A DNA stretch of 46,888 nt from Nonomuraea sp. SBT364 (lineage in GTDB: Bacteria; Actinomycetota; Actinomycetes; Streptosporangiales; Streptosporangiaceae): NCBI RefSeq assembly GCF_001083785.1, contig NZ_LAVL01000061.1:1-46888 (forward strand), given 5' to 3'. Of this stretch, positions 22,851-30,816 are shown piece after piece; within the stretch, counting starts at the first letter, position 1; the number at the start of each line of letters is the position of its first letter. The notes under the pieces were generated by a model. That model ran no database searches. It had not been told where the DNA came from and saw only the letters and a list, made by a program, of their open reading frames with translations. Made by a program: the position numbers and the translations under genes.

Positions 22851-24511
22851 CAGTCCTCAACCTCCTTGGCGGGCTTCGCCGACGTGTGCGGGTACTTGAG
22901 GTCGAACGCCGGACGCTCGGACCGGATGGGCGGCAGCGAGGTGAAGTTGTGCCGCGGCGGCGGGCAGGAGGTGGCCCATTCGAGCGAGCCGCCGTAGCCC
23001 CACGGGTCGTCGACGGTGACCTTGGGCGCGGTGCGCCAGGTCTTCCAGACGTTGTAGAAGAACGGCAGCGTCGAGGCGCCCAGCACGAACGCGCCGACCG
23101 ACGAGATCATGTTCAGGTCGGTGAACCCGTCGGCCGGGCTGTAGTCGGCGTAGCGGCGCGGGAAGCCGAGCACGCCGAGCCAGTGCTGGATGAGGAACGT
23201 GGCGTGGAAGCCCACGAACAGCAGCCAGAACTGCAGCTTGCCGAGTTTGTCGTCGAGCATCTTGCCGGTGAACTTGGGCCACCAGAAGTAGAACCCGGCG
23301 AACATCGCGAACACCACGGTGCCGAAGACCACGTAGTGGAAGTGCGCCACCACGAAGTACGTGTCGCTGATGTGGAAGTCGAGCGGCGGCGAGGCCAGGA
23401 TGACGCCGGTCAGGCCACCGAGCAGGAACGTCACCAGGAAGCCGATGGAGAACAGCATGGGCGACTCGAAGCTGAGATGCCCGCGCCACATCGTGCCGAT
23501 CCAGTTGAAGAACTTCACGCCCGTCGGCACCGCGATGAGGAACGTCATGAACGAGAAGAACGGCAGCAGCACCTGCCCGGTCGGGAACATGTGGTGCGCC
23601 CAGACCGTGATGGAGAGGCCGGCGATCGAGATCGTGGCGGCCACCAGGCTGATGTAGCCGAAGATCGGCTTACGGCTGAAGACCGGCAGGATCTCGGTCA
23701 CGATGCCGAAGAACGGCAAGGCGATGATGTAGACCTCTGGATGCCCGAAGAACCAGAACAGATGCTGCCACAGCATCGCTCCGCCGTTCTCCGAGGCGAA
23801 GATGTGGGTGCCGAACTTGCGGTCGGCCTCCAGCGCGAGCAGCGCGGCGGCCAGCACCGGGAAGGCCATCAGCACGAGCATGCTGGTCAGCAGGATGTTC
23901 CAGGTGAACATCGGCATCCGGAACATGGTCATGCCCGGCGCCCGCATGCAGATGATCGTGGTGATGAAGTTGACCGCGCCGAGGATCGTGCCGAGGCCGC
24001 TCAGCGCCAGGCCCATGATCCACAGGTCGCCGCCGATGCCGGGCGAGCTGATCGCGTTGGACAGCGGCGTGTAGGCGAACCAGCCGAACGCGGCGGCGCC
24101 CTCCGGGGTGAAGAAGCCGGAGACGGCGATCGTGCTGCCGAACAGGTAGAGCCAGTAGCTCACCATGTTGAGGCGCGGGAACGCCACGTCGGGCGCGCCG
24201 ATCTGCAGCGGCATCAGCTCGTTGGCGAAGCCGGCGAACAGCGGCGTCGCGAACATCAGCAGCATGATCGTGCCGTGCATGGTGAACAGCTGGTTGAACT
24301 GCTCGTTACTCGTGAACTGCAACCCCGGCTGCGCCAGCTCGGCCCGCATGACCAGCGCCATGATGCCGCCGATCAGGAAGAACACGAACGAGGTGATCAG
24401 GTAGAGGTGTCCAATGATCTTGTGATCGGTGGAGGACAGCCACTTCGCGATCACCTGGCCCTTGGTAACGGGCCGGACACTCGTGACGAGTGGTTCTTGG
24501 ATGGCGGTCAC
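22850..24511 (-). CDS. ctaD: Cytochrome c oxidase subunit I CtaD
   Basis: A 553-residue catalytic subunit of the aa3-type heme-copper oxidase, which reduces oxygen to water and pumps protons. The signatures are all present: FTMHGTIMLLMF (heme a ligand), WFFGHPEVYIIALP (CuB His and the cross-linked Tyr), WAHHMFPTG (CuB His pair) and VAHFHYVVFGTVVF (heme a3 and heme a). The Glu of HPEVY and the Lys of the K channel region (SRKPIFGY nearby) are in place. GTG 24511 overlaps the ctaC stop by four bases. C-terminus extended as in actinobacteria. Confidence 0.97.
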   Translation of the reverse strand: MTAIQEPLVTSVRPVTKGQVIAKWLSSTDHKIIGHLYLITSFVFFLIGGIMALVMRAELAQPGLQFTSNEQFNQLFTMHGTIMLLMFATPLFAGFANELMPLQIGAPDVAFPRLNMVSYWLYLFGSTIAVSGFFTPEGAAAFGWFAYTPLSNAISSPGIGGDLWIMGLALSGLGTILGAVNFITTIICMRAPGMTMFRMPMFTWNILLTSMLVLMAFPVLAAALLALEADRKFGTHIFASENGGAMLWQHLFWFFGHPEVYIIALPFFGIVTEILPVFSRKPIFGYISLVAATISIAGLSITVWAHHMFPTGQVLLPFFSFMTFLIAVPTGVKFFNWIGTMWRGHLSFESPMLFSIGFLVTFLLGGLTGVILASPPLDFHISDTYFVVAHFHYVVFGTVVFAMFAGFYFWWPKFTGKMLDDKLGKLQFWLLFVGFHATFLIQHWLGVLGFPRRYADYSPADGFTDLNMISSVGAFVLGASTLPFFYNVWKTWRTAPKVTVDDPWGYGGSLEWATSCPPPRHNFTSLPPIRSERPAFDLKYPHTSAKPAKEVED

Positions 24512-25341
24512 TGGGCACTCCCAGCCTGGTTGGACGCGGTGTACTGGTCGAACTCAGCCTGCGGGACGAGCTTCACCGAGAAGAGCATGCGGCTGTGGTC
24601 GGCGCCGCACAGTTCGGCGCACCGACCGGCGTAGACACCGGGCTTGTTCAACGTCTTGATCTCGAACTTGCGTCCGGGGTTGTTCTCCGGGATGCCGGGG
24701 ATGATGTCACGCTTGAAGATCATGTTCGGCACCCAGAACGAGTGGATGACGTCGTCGGTGTAGAGATCGAACTCCACCGTCGAGTTCACCGGCAGCACGA
24801 GCTGCGGCCCCTGCTTGTAGTCGCTCACCGGCATGCCGGTCACCGGCTTGGTGGTCTTGCCGTCGGCGGTCGTGGTGGTGAAGCGCCAGCTCCACTGGAA
24901 CGCCTCGACCTTGACCTTGAGGTCCGGGTTGGCGGAGACCTTGGTGAGCACGTCGCTGTCGCGCGCGGTGAAGAAGAAGAACACCGACACCATGACGAGC
25001 GGGACCAGGGTGTAGAGCATCTCGATCGGCAGGTTGTAACGCACCTGCGGCGGAAGCTCGGCCTTGGCCTTGCGCTTGGTGTGGAAGATGCACGCCCACA
25101 CGATCAGGGCGATGACCACGGCGCCCGTGGCCAGCGCGGCGATCCACGCCCCGTTCCACAGAGTCGTGACGACGTCACCCTGCGTCGTGATTGATTCCGG
25201 CAGAAGGCCACGGGACCAATCGGCCTCGGGAACGTCATTTGCACACGCCGTAGCGGAGGCCAGGAGCAACGCCAAAGCGGCGGCGCGCGGCACTCTGCGC
25301 CGGGCCAACGAACGCCGCGTCGTACGGCGGGTCGGACTCAC
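24508..25341 (-). CDS. ctaC: Cytochrome c oxidase subunit II CtaC
   Basis: A 277-residue subunit II carrying the CuA centre that takes electrons from QcrC. After a basic, Arg-rich start and a signal sequence ending in SATAC (a loose lipobox), two membrane helices (about 70-92 and 108-130) anchor the cupredoxin domain. The CuA ligands are in CAELCGADHSRM plus the upstream His in VIHSFWVP. GTG 25341 has GGGGTAGG upstream; the in-frame extension to 25434 gives no sensible leader peptide. First gene of ctaC-ctaD-ctaF. Confidence 0.96.
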   Translation of the reverse strand: MSPTRRTTRRSLARRRVPRAAALALLLASATACANDVPEADWSRGLLPESITTQGDVVTTLWNGAWIAALATGAVVIALIVWACIFHTKRKAKAELPPQVRYNLPIEMLYTLVPLVMVSVFFFFTARDSDVLTKVSANPDLKVKVEAFQWSWRFTTTTADGKTTKPVTGMPVSDYKQGPQLVLPVNSTVEFDLYTDDVIHSFWVPNMIFKRDIIPGIPENNPGRKFEIKTLNKPGVYAGRCAELCGADHSRMLFSVKLVPQAEFDQYTASNQAGSAQ

Positions 25342-25493
25342 GGATCGCCTACCCCACAGATGAAGCCCAGGAGTCTTCTCCTGAGCGCTCGTATTTCCAG
25401 ATGCACAGCTGATTGCAGACACATTAGCGTGCAACGGGCCCGCCCTTCCGCGCGCCCCCTCGGTGGCGCGCCGCGGATGGGACCATAGGTCTC

Positions 25494-26627
25494 GTGGCGT
25501 ACTTTGACGCGGCCTCGACCGAACCGCTTCACCCTCAGGCGCGCGAGGCGCTCCTGGCGGCGATCGACGTCGGCTGGGCCGACCCCGCGAGACTCTATGG
25601 CCAGGCCCGCCGTGCCCACCTGCTGCTGGAGCAGGCCCGCACGGAGGTGGCCGAGGCGCTGGGCGCGCGGCCCGACGAGGTGTCGTTCACCTCGTCCGGC
25701 ACGCAGGCCGTGCATCTCGGCGTGCTCGGCACCATACAGGGCAGACGGCGTGTGGGCCGACATCTGGTGACCAGCGCCGTCGAGCACTCCAGCGTCCTGC
25801 ACGCGGCCGCGCTGCACGAGCGCGACGGCGGCACCGTCGAGGCGGTGGGCGTCGACCGCGCGGGCCGGGTGGACCTGGAGGCGTTCACCGAGGCCGTGGC
25901 CAGGCCCGACACCGCGCTGGCCTGCCTGCAGACGGCCAACCACGAGGTCGGCACGCTGCAGCCGGTGGCCGAGGCCGCCGCGGCGTGCCGGCGCAACGGG
26001 GTGCCGCTGCTGGTCGACGCGGCCCAGACGGCGGGCCGGATGCCGGTGCCGGGCGGCTGGTCGGTGCTGACGGCCAGCGCGCACAAGTGGGGCGGCCCGC
26101 CCGGGGTGGGCGTCCTGGCCGTGCGCAAGGGCACCCGCTTCCGCTCGTTCGTCCCCGAGGACGAGCGGGAGGGCCGCCGGGTGCCGGGGTTCGAGAACGT
26201 GCCGGGCATCGTCGCCGCCGCCGCGGCGCTGCGCGCGATGGCGGCCGAGGCGTCCCGGGAGCGCTCCAGGCTGTCGGCCCTGGTCGACAGGATCCGCGAG
26301 ACCGTGCCGAAGGTCGTCCCCGACGTGGAGGTGATCGGCGACCCGGTCGAACGGGCCCCGCACATCGTCACGTTCTCCTGTCTCTACGTCGACGGCGAGG
26401 TGCTGCTGACCGAGCTCGACAAGGCCGGGTTCGCCGTATCGTCCGGTAGTTCGTGCACCGCTAGTACGCTTCGTCCATCGCATGTCCTGGAAGCGATGGG
26501 CGTGCTGACGCATGGGAATGTCCGGGTGTCACTGCCCAGGGGCGCTTCGGCGGCCGAGGTCGACAGGTTCCTCGCCGTACTGCCCGAGCTGGTGCGCCGG
26601 ATCCGCCAGGACGCAGGAGTCGCATGA
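25494..26627 (+). CDS. Cysteine desulfurase, NifS/IscS-like class V aminotransferase
   Basis: A 377-residue PLP enzyme that releases sulfane sulfur from cysteine. The PLP lysine lies in ASAHKWGGPPGVG, the PLP-contacting stretch is VDAAQTAGR, and the catalytic Cys loop is VSSGSSCTAS. TANHEVGTLQP is the family cofactor-binding motif. The length suits group I enzymes. It overlaps a TusA gene by four bases (ATGA), so the likely acceptor is the TusA thiol carrier rather than IscU, which is absent here. GTG 25494 follows a CATAGGT box by only a few bases; no ribosome binding site is seen. Divergent from ctaC. Confidence 0.92.
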   Translation: MAYFDAASTEPLHPQAREALLAAIDVGWADPARLYGQARRAHLLLEQARTEVAEALGARPDEVSFTSSGTQAVHLGVLGTIQGRRRVGRHLVTSAVEHSSVLHAAALHERDGGTVEAVGVDRAGRVDLEAFTEAVARPDTALACLQTANHEVGTLQPVAEAAAACRRNGVPLLVDAAQTAGRMPVPGGWSVLTASAHKWGGPPGVGVLAVRKGTRFRSFVPEDEREGRRVPGFENVPGIVAAAAALRAMAAEASRERSRLSALVDRIRETVPKVVPDVEVIGDPVERAPHIVTFSCLYVDGEVLLTELDKAGFAVSSGSSCTASTLRPSHVLEAMGVLTHGNVRVSLPRGASAAEVDRFLAVLPELVRRIRQDAGVA

Positions 26628-26869
26628 CAGAGGCCACTCAGCCGGCATTGACGATCGACGCGCTCGGGAAGAAGTGCCCGATCCCGATCATCATGCTCGC
26701 CGAGCAGATCAACCACATCCCGCTCAACGCGGTGGTGGCCGTCCTGGCCGACGACCCCGCCGCCTTCACGGACGTGCCCGCGTGGTGCCGGCTCAAGTCG
26801 CACCGCCACGTGGGCTCCTACGAGCTTCCGCAGGGGGGCTGGGCGATTCACGTACGGCGCAACTACTGA
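26624..26869 (+). CDS. TusA/SirA-family sulfur carrier
   Basis: An 81-residue protein with the TusA signature LGKKCPIPIIMLAE; the Cys carries a persulfide received from a cysteine desulfurase. A second Cys (PAWCRL) lies in the middle. It is translationally coupled to the desulfurase, so the pair should form a sulfur relay for tRNA thiolation, molybdenum cofactor or another acceptor; the final acceptor cannot be told from here. Confidence 0.92.
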   Translation: MTEATQPALTIDALGKKCPIPIIMLAEQINHIPLNAVVAVLADDPAAFTDVPAWCRLKSHRHVGSYELPQGGWAIHVRRNY

Positions 26870-26922
26870 CGCGTGAACTGGGTAGGGCCCCCGGAAAGCA
26901 CCGATATCCGGGGGAAAGAGAC

Positions 26923-27342
26923 ATGACCGATCAGACTGCTCGCGACCTCATGAATCCGGGCGCGGAGTGCATCCAGGCTCACGAGACGCTCGACCGCGCC
27001 TCGCAGATGATGCGCGACATGGGGGTGGGCGCGCTGCCGGTGTGCACCGACGACCGGGTGAGCGGCATCATCACCGACCGCGACATCGTCATCAAGTGCG
27101 TGGCCGCGGGTCACGACCCGGCCCAGGTGCGGGCCGGCGACCTGGCGACCGGGCTGGTCTGGGCGCCCGCCGACGCCACCGTCGAGGACGCGCTGTCGCG
27201 TATGGAGAAGCACCAGATCAAGCGGCTGCCGGTGATGCAGGACAACCGCATCGTCGGCATGATCACCGAGGCCGACCTGGCCAGGCACCTGCCCGACGAC
27301 CAGCTCGCGGAGTTCGTGCACCGCGTCTACGCGCCCGCCTGA
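26923..27342 (+). CDS. CBS-domain-pair protein
   Basis: A 139-residue protein made only of two CBS domains (about 8-65 and 73-132), each with the SGIITDRDI / VGMITEADL strand that lines the adenosyl-ligand pocket. Such free Bateman modules bind AMP, ATP or SAM and regulate partners. ATG 26923 has a GGGGGAAAGAG ribosome binding site. It follows tusA by 53 bases and may share its transcript. The partner is unknown. Confidence 0.9.
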   Translation: MTDQTARDLMNPGAECIQAHETLDRASQMMRDMGVGALPVCTDDRVSGIITDRDIVIKCVAAGHDPAQVRAGDLATGLVWAPADATVEDALSRMEKHQIKRLPVMQDNRIVGMITEADLARHLPDDQLAEFVHRVYAPA

Positions 27343-27344
27343 GC

Positions 27345-27367
27345 GGCCCCGCCGCGGCGGCGGGGCC
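27345..27367 (+). terminator. Terminator after the CBS gene
   Basis: GGCCCCGCCG (27345-27354) and CGGCGGGGCC (27358-27367) form a perfect 10-bp stem with a 3-base loop, two bases after the stop codon. No U-tract. Confidence 0.7.
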
Positions 27368-27377
27368 CGTCCGCGAG

Positions 27378-27425
27378 ATCAGGGGCGGAATCAGGGGCGG
27401 TATCAGGGGTGGTATCAGGGGTGGT
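27378..27425. repeat. Four 12-bp tandem repeats carrying in-frame stop codons
   Basis: Four units (27378, 27390, 27402, 27414), plus-strand consensus ATCAGGGGYGGT. Read on the minus strand they continue the adenosine kinase frame: the gene ends Tyr-His-Pro-stop, and the next three units read Tyr-His-Pro-stop, Tyr-Arg-Pro-stop and Phe-Arg-Pro-stop. The unit therefore is the last four codons of the gene including TGA, repeated in frame. The two outer copies have diverged slightly. Confidence 0.95.
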
Positions 27426-28401
27426 AGCAGCGGATGTGCGGCGCGATCTCGGCCGCCGCGTCGGCGCCGTAGGCGGCGCTGAAGCGCTCCATGAACGCGC
27501 GCTGCCCCAGCTCGTACTCCTGGCCGCCGACGCGCTCCAGCACGTGCGTGGCGGTCAGGTTGCCGAGCTGCCCGCACCGCTCCAGCGGCAGGTCCCAGGC
27601 CAGGCCCGCCAGGAAGCCGGCCCGGAAGGCGTCGCCGACGCCGGTCGGGTCGGCCTTCCCGTGCTCGGGGGCGGGCGCGACCGCGATGGACGGCTCGCCG
27701 CGGCGGTCGATGACGGCGCCCTTGGGGCCGAGCGTGGTGACGCGGACGCCGACCCGGGCGAGGATCTCCTCGTCGCTCCAGCCCGTCTTCTGCTCGATGA
27801 GGCCCTTCTCGTAGTCGTTGGAGAAGAGGTAGGCGGCCCCGTCGACGAGCTGGCGGATCTGCTCGTCCTCCATGCGGGCGAGCTGCTGGGAGATGTCGGC
27901 GGCGAAGGGGATGCCGCGGTGGCGGCACTCGTCGGTGTGACGCAGCATGCCGTCGGGGTCGTTCGGGCCGATGAGCACCAGGTCGAGCCCGCCCACCCGG
28001 CTGGCGACCGGCTGCAGCTCGATGAGCCGCGCCTCGGCCATCGCCCCGGTGTAGAAGGAGGCGATCTGGTTGTGGTGCTTGTCGGTGGTGCACAGGAAAC
28101 GCGCGGTGTGCTGGGTCTCGGAGATGTGCACCGAGTCGCAGTCGACGCCGTGCCGCTCAAGCCACGACCGGTAGTCGGCGAAGTCGTTGCCGACCGCGCC
28201 CACCAGATAGGGCTTCAGGCCGAGGCAGGCCATGCCGAAGGCGATGTTGGCGGCGCATCCCCCGCGCCGGATCTGCAGATCGTCGACCAGGAACGAGAGT
28301 GACACCCGGTCGAGTTGCTCGGCGATGAGCTGATCGCCGAAGCTGCCGGGAAATGTCATCAGGTGGTCTGTCGCGATGGAGCCGGTGACGGCGATGCGCA
28401 C
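27415..28401 (-). CDS. PfkB-family carbohydrate kinase, probable adenosine kinase
   Basis: A 328-residue ribokinase-fold enzyme. It has the N-terminal GSIATDHLMTFPG, the substrate-site GGCAANIAFGMACLG, and the C-terminal PfkB signature ADPTGVGDAFRAGFLAGLAWD with the catalytic Asp. Position beside ctaC and erpA matches mycobacterial Rv2202c (AdoK), a ribokinase-type adenosine kinase, so phosphorylation of adenosine to AMP is the best guess; another sugar or nucleoside is possible. GTG 28401 has GAGGAAGAAG upstream; the frame extends to 28494 without start signals. Its last four codons, including the stop, are tandemly repeated downstream. Confidence 0.88.
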   Translation of the reverse strand: MRIAVTGSIATDHLMTFPGSFGDQLIAEQLDRVSLSFLVDDLQIRRGGCAANIAFGMACLGLKPYLVGAVGNDFADYRSWLERHGVDCDSVHISETQHTARFLCTTDKHHNQIASFYTGAMAEARLIELQPVASRVGGLDLVLIGPNDPDGMLRHTDECRHRGIPFAADISQQLARMEDEQIRQLVDGAAYLFSNDYEKGLIEQKTGWSDEEILARVGVRVTTLGPKGAVIDRRGEPSIAVAPAPEHGKADPTGVGDAFRAGFLAGLAWDLPLERCGQLGNLTATHVLERVGGQEYELGQRAFMERFSAAYGADAAAEIAPHIRCYHP

Positions 28402-28454
28402 GGGATTCTTCTTCCTCGTTGTCAGCAAGCCAGGAGCGCAACGAGGATACGCGA

Positions 28455-28486
28455 AGGCCCCGCGCGCACAAAGGCGGACGGGGCCT
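28455..28486 (-). terminator. Terminator hairpin after erpA
   Basis: AGGCCCCG (28455-28462) and CGGGGCCT (28479-28486) form an 8-bp stem with a 16-base loop, 15 bases beyond the erpA stop and before the kinase start at 28401. Confidence 0.55.
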
Positions 28487-28500
28487 ACGGGCACACCCGA

Positions 28501-28854
28501 CTAGTTGAAGGAGTCGCCGCAGGCGCAGGAGCCCGTGGCGTTCGGGTTGTCGATGGTGAAGCCCTGCTTCTCGATCGTGTCGACGAAGTCGATGGAGGCG
28601 CCCATCAGGTAGGGGGCGCTCATCCGGTCCGTGACGACGCTGACGCCGCCGAAGTCCGTCACGACGTCGCCGTCCATCGAACGGTCGTCGAAGAAGAGCT
28701 GGTAACGCAGGCCGGAGCAGCCGCCCGGCTGCACGGCCACGCGCAGCTGCAGGCCTTCCTCGCCCTGCTGCTCGAGCAGGCTCTTGACCTTGGCGGCGGC
28801 CGCGTCTGTCAGGATCAGGCCCTGCGTCGTGGTCTCGCTGCTCTCAACCGTCAT
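28501..28854 (-). CDS. erpA: Iron-sulfur cluster insertion protein ErpA (A-type carrier)
   Basis: A 117-residue A-type Fe-S carrier of the HesB/IscA/ErpA family. The three ligand Cys are in QPGGCSGL and in GSCACGDSF, the expected C-x(n)-CxC pattern. It passes clusters to apoproteins. Its place next to adoK and the oxidase genes is the same as in mycobacteria (Rv2204c). ATG 28854 follows GGGAGTCAGCAG. A role in loading the nearby Rieske protein or NadA is plausible but inferred. Confidence 0.94.
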   Translation of the reverse strand: MTVESSETTTQGLILTDAAAAKVKSLLEQQGEEGLQLRVAVQPGGCSGLRYQLFFDDRSMDGDVVTDFGGVSVVTDRMSAPYLMGASIDFVDTIEKQGFTIDNPNATGSCACGDSFN

Positions 28855-29015
28855 CTGCTGACTCCCTAACCCGGCTGTCTGTTCCGACGTCTACTGATGA
28901 CGCTACCAACACCTGCCGGGTGCTACACATTCCCTCCCCCGTTACCCCCCGGAATATCTGCCCCCATACCGTGTGTCATAGTTAGTCGTCAGTTCGACGA
29001 TAAGGGGGTACGGCC
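28855..29015. promoter_or_regulatory. Divergent promoter region, erpA and nadA
   Basis: About 160 bases. The plus side has CATAGTTAG (28977-28985), a possible -10 for nadA, followed by TCGTC-AGTTC-GACGA (28986-29000), a small dyad that could be an operator, and AAGGGGG as ribosome binding site eight bases before ATG 29016. The minus side has TTAGGGAG before erpA. No known regulator motif can be named. Confidence 0.35.
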
Positions 29016-30167
29016 ATGGCCACCCAGACTGGGCTGCCGCTCTACGTCCTCGGCCGGGACGCCGATCCGCACAGCGAGACGGGGGTGGACTGTCCGGGCG
29101 AGCTGCCGCCCGCCTCGGACCCGCAGCTCGTGGAACGGGCGCGCAAGGCCAAGCAGGCGCTCGGCGACCGGCTGTTCGTGCTGGGCCACCACTACCAGCG
29201 CGACGAGGTCATCCAGTTCGCCGACGTGACCGGTGACTCCTTCAAGCTGGCGCAGCAGGCCGCCGCCCGGCCCGAGGCCGAGTACATCGTGTTCTGCGGC
29301 GTGCACTTCATGGCCGAGTCGGCCGACATCCTGACCACCGGCACCCAGCGGGTCGTGCTGCCGGACCTCGCGGCCGGCTGCTCGATGGCCGACATGGCCA
29401 CCTTCGACCAGGTCGAGGAGTGCTGGGAGGCGCTGGAGGACGCGGGCCTGGCCGACCAGGTCGTGCCCGTCACGTACATGAACTCCAGCGCCGACATCAA
29501 GGCGTTCTGCGGCCGCAACGGCGGCGTGGTGTGCACCTCCTCCAACGCCAGGCGCGCCCTGGAGTGGGCGTTCGAGCAGGGCTCCAAGGTGCTCTTCCTG
29601 CCCGACCAGCACCTGGGCCGCAACACGGCGGTGCTGGAGATGGGGATGTCGCTCGACGACTGCACGGTGTGGAACCCGCACCGGCCCGACGGCGGCCTCA
29701 CCCCCGAGCAGCTCCGGCGGGCGCGCATGCTGCTGTGGAAGGGCCACTGCTCGGTGCACGGCCGCTTCACGGCCGAGTCGGTCGACGACGTACGGCGGCG
29801 TGTCCCGGGCGTGAACGTGCTGGTGCACCCCGAGTGCCGGCACGAGGTGGTGCTCAAGGCCGACCACGTGGGCTCCACCGAGCACATCATCAAGACGCTG
29901 GCGGCGGCCCCGGCCGGGTCGAGCTGGGCCGTGGGCACCGAGCTCAACCTGGTCAAGCGGCTGGCCCAGATGTTCCCTGACAAGAACGTCTCGTTCCTGG
30001 ACCGGACCGTCTGCTACTGCTCGACGATGAACCGCATCGACCTGCCCCACCTGGTGTGGGCGCTGGAGTCGCTGGCGCTCGGCGAGGTCGTCAACCAGAT
30101 CACGGTCGACGACGACACGGCCCGCTGGGCGCGTACCGCCCTCGACCGGATGCTCGCCCTGGCCTAG
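29016..30167 (+). CDS. nadA: Quinolinate synthase NadA
   Basis: A 383-residue [4Fe-4S] enzyme that condenses iminoaspartate with dihydroxyacetone phosphate to quinolinate in NAD synthesis. Family features: LGHHYQRDEVIQFAD near the start, FCGVHFMAESA with the first cluster Cys, LPDLAAGCSMAD, PDQHLGRN, VHPECRHEVV with the second Cys and VGTELNLVKRL, then CYCSTMNRIDL holding the third. This is the long NadA class. nadB and nadC are not next to it, which is uncommon in actinobacteria where nadABC often cluster. Its 3' end overlaps the convergent SIMPL gene by four bases. Confidence 0.96.
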   Translation: MATQTGLPLYVLGRDADPHSETGVDCPGELPPASDPQLVERARKAKQALGDRLFVLGHHYQRDEVIQFADVTGDSFKLAQQAAARPEAEYIVFCGVHFMAESADILTTGTQRVVLPDLAAGCSMADMATFDQVEECWEALEDAGLADQVVPVTYMNSSADIKAFCGRNGGVVCTSSNARRALEWAFEQGSKVLFLPDQHLGRNTAVLEMGMSLDDCTVWNPHRPDGGLTPEQLRRARMLLWKGHCSVHGRFTAESVDDVRRRVPGVNVLVHPECRHEVVLKADHVGSTEHIIKTLAAAPAGSSWAVGTELNLVKRLAQMFPDKNVSFLDRTVCYCSTMNRIDLPHLVWALESLALGEVVNQITVDDDTARWARTALDRMLALA

Positions 30168-30760
30168 TCGCCGAAGGCGTGCACCACCCGCACGGTGACG
30201 GTCAGGCCCTGCTGCCCGGGGCTGACCGAACCCTGCTCGGCGGCCGCGGCCAGCCTCATCGGCTGCGGCCCGCGCTCCACCTCCTCGCTCACCGAGACGA
30301 CCCCGCCCAGGGGCCGTCCGGCGAGCTCGGCGTAGTGCTCGGCCTTGGCCCGCGCGTCGGCGAACGCCCCGGCCCTGGCCTCCCTGAGCGCCGTGGCCGG
30401 GTCGGACACCTCGAAGGCCACGCCGTGCAGCCGGGCCTCCTCCCCCACCCGGGCGACGGTGTCGATGATCTCGTCGGCCCGCGCCAGGTCGCGGATCACG
30501 GCCTCGACGCCCTGGGCGGCCCGGTAGGCCGACACCTTCGGGTACGCCTCGTACTCGGGACCGAGTGACAGCTCCGTGGTGCGCAGGTCGCGCTCGGCGA
30601 TCCCGGCCTGCCGCAGCGCCTCGGCGAGCCTGCTCGCGGCGGCCCTGACCCCGGCGAAGGCCTCGGCGGCCGACTGCCGGCGCACCTCGACCCCGGCCTG
30701 CAGCCGCATGACGTCCGGCACGGCCGCGACCGTGCCCTCTCCGACGACGGTGATGTCCAC
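30164..30760 (-). CDS. SIMPL (DUF541) domain protein
   Basis: A 198-residue protein of the SIMPL/DUF541 family. It shows the characteristic start VVGEGTVAAVPDVMRLQAGVE, the helix RAAASRLAEALRQAGIAERDLRT and the GLTVTVRV strand at the end. Unlike many family members it has no signal peptide, so it is probably cytoplasmic. Family function is unclear (oxidative stress, oligomeric assemblies). GTG 30760 has GGGGTAGG just upstream. The gene is convergent with nadA. Confidence 0.88.
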   Translation of the reverse strand: MDITVVGEGTVAAVPDVMRLQAGVEVRRQSAAEAFAGVRAAASRLAEALRQAGIAERDLRTTELSLGPEYEAYPKVSAYRAAQGVEAVIRDLARADEIIDTVARVGEEARLHGVAFEVSDPATALREARAGAFADARAKAEHYAELAGRPLGGVVSVSEEVERGPQPMRLAAAAEQGSVSPGQQGLTVTVRVVHAFGD

Positions 30761-30816
30761 GCCTACCCCTTTCCCGGGGTTCGCCTGCCGGGAACCACAG
30801 TAACCTCACCACGGCC

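Noticed and set aside
27378..27425. CRISPR array or REP element
   Set aside because: Units are 12 bp with no spacers; the period and frame tie them to the end of the adenosine kinase gene.
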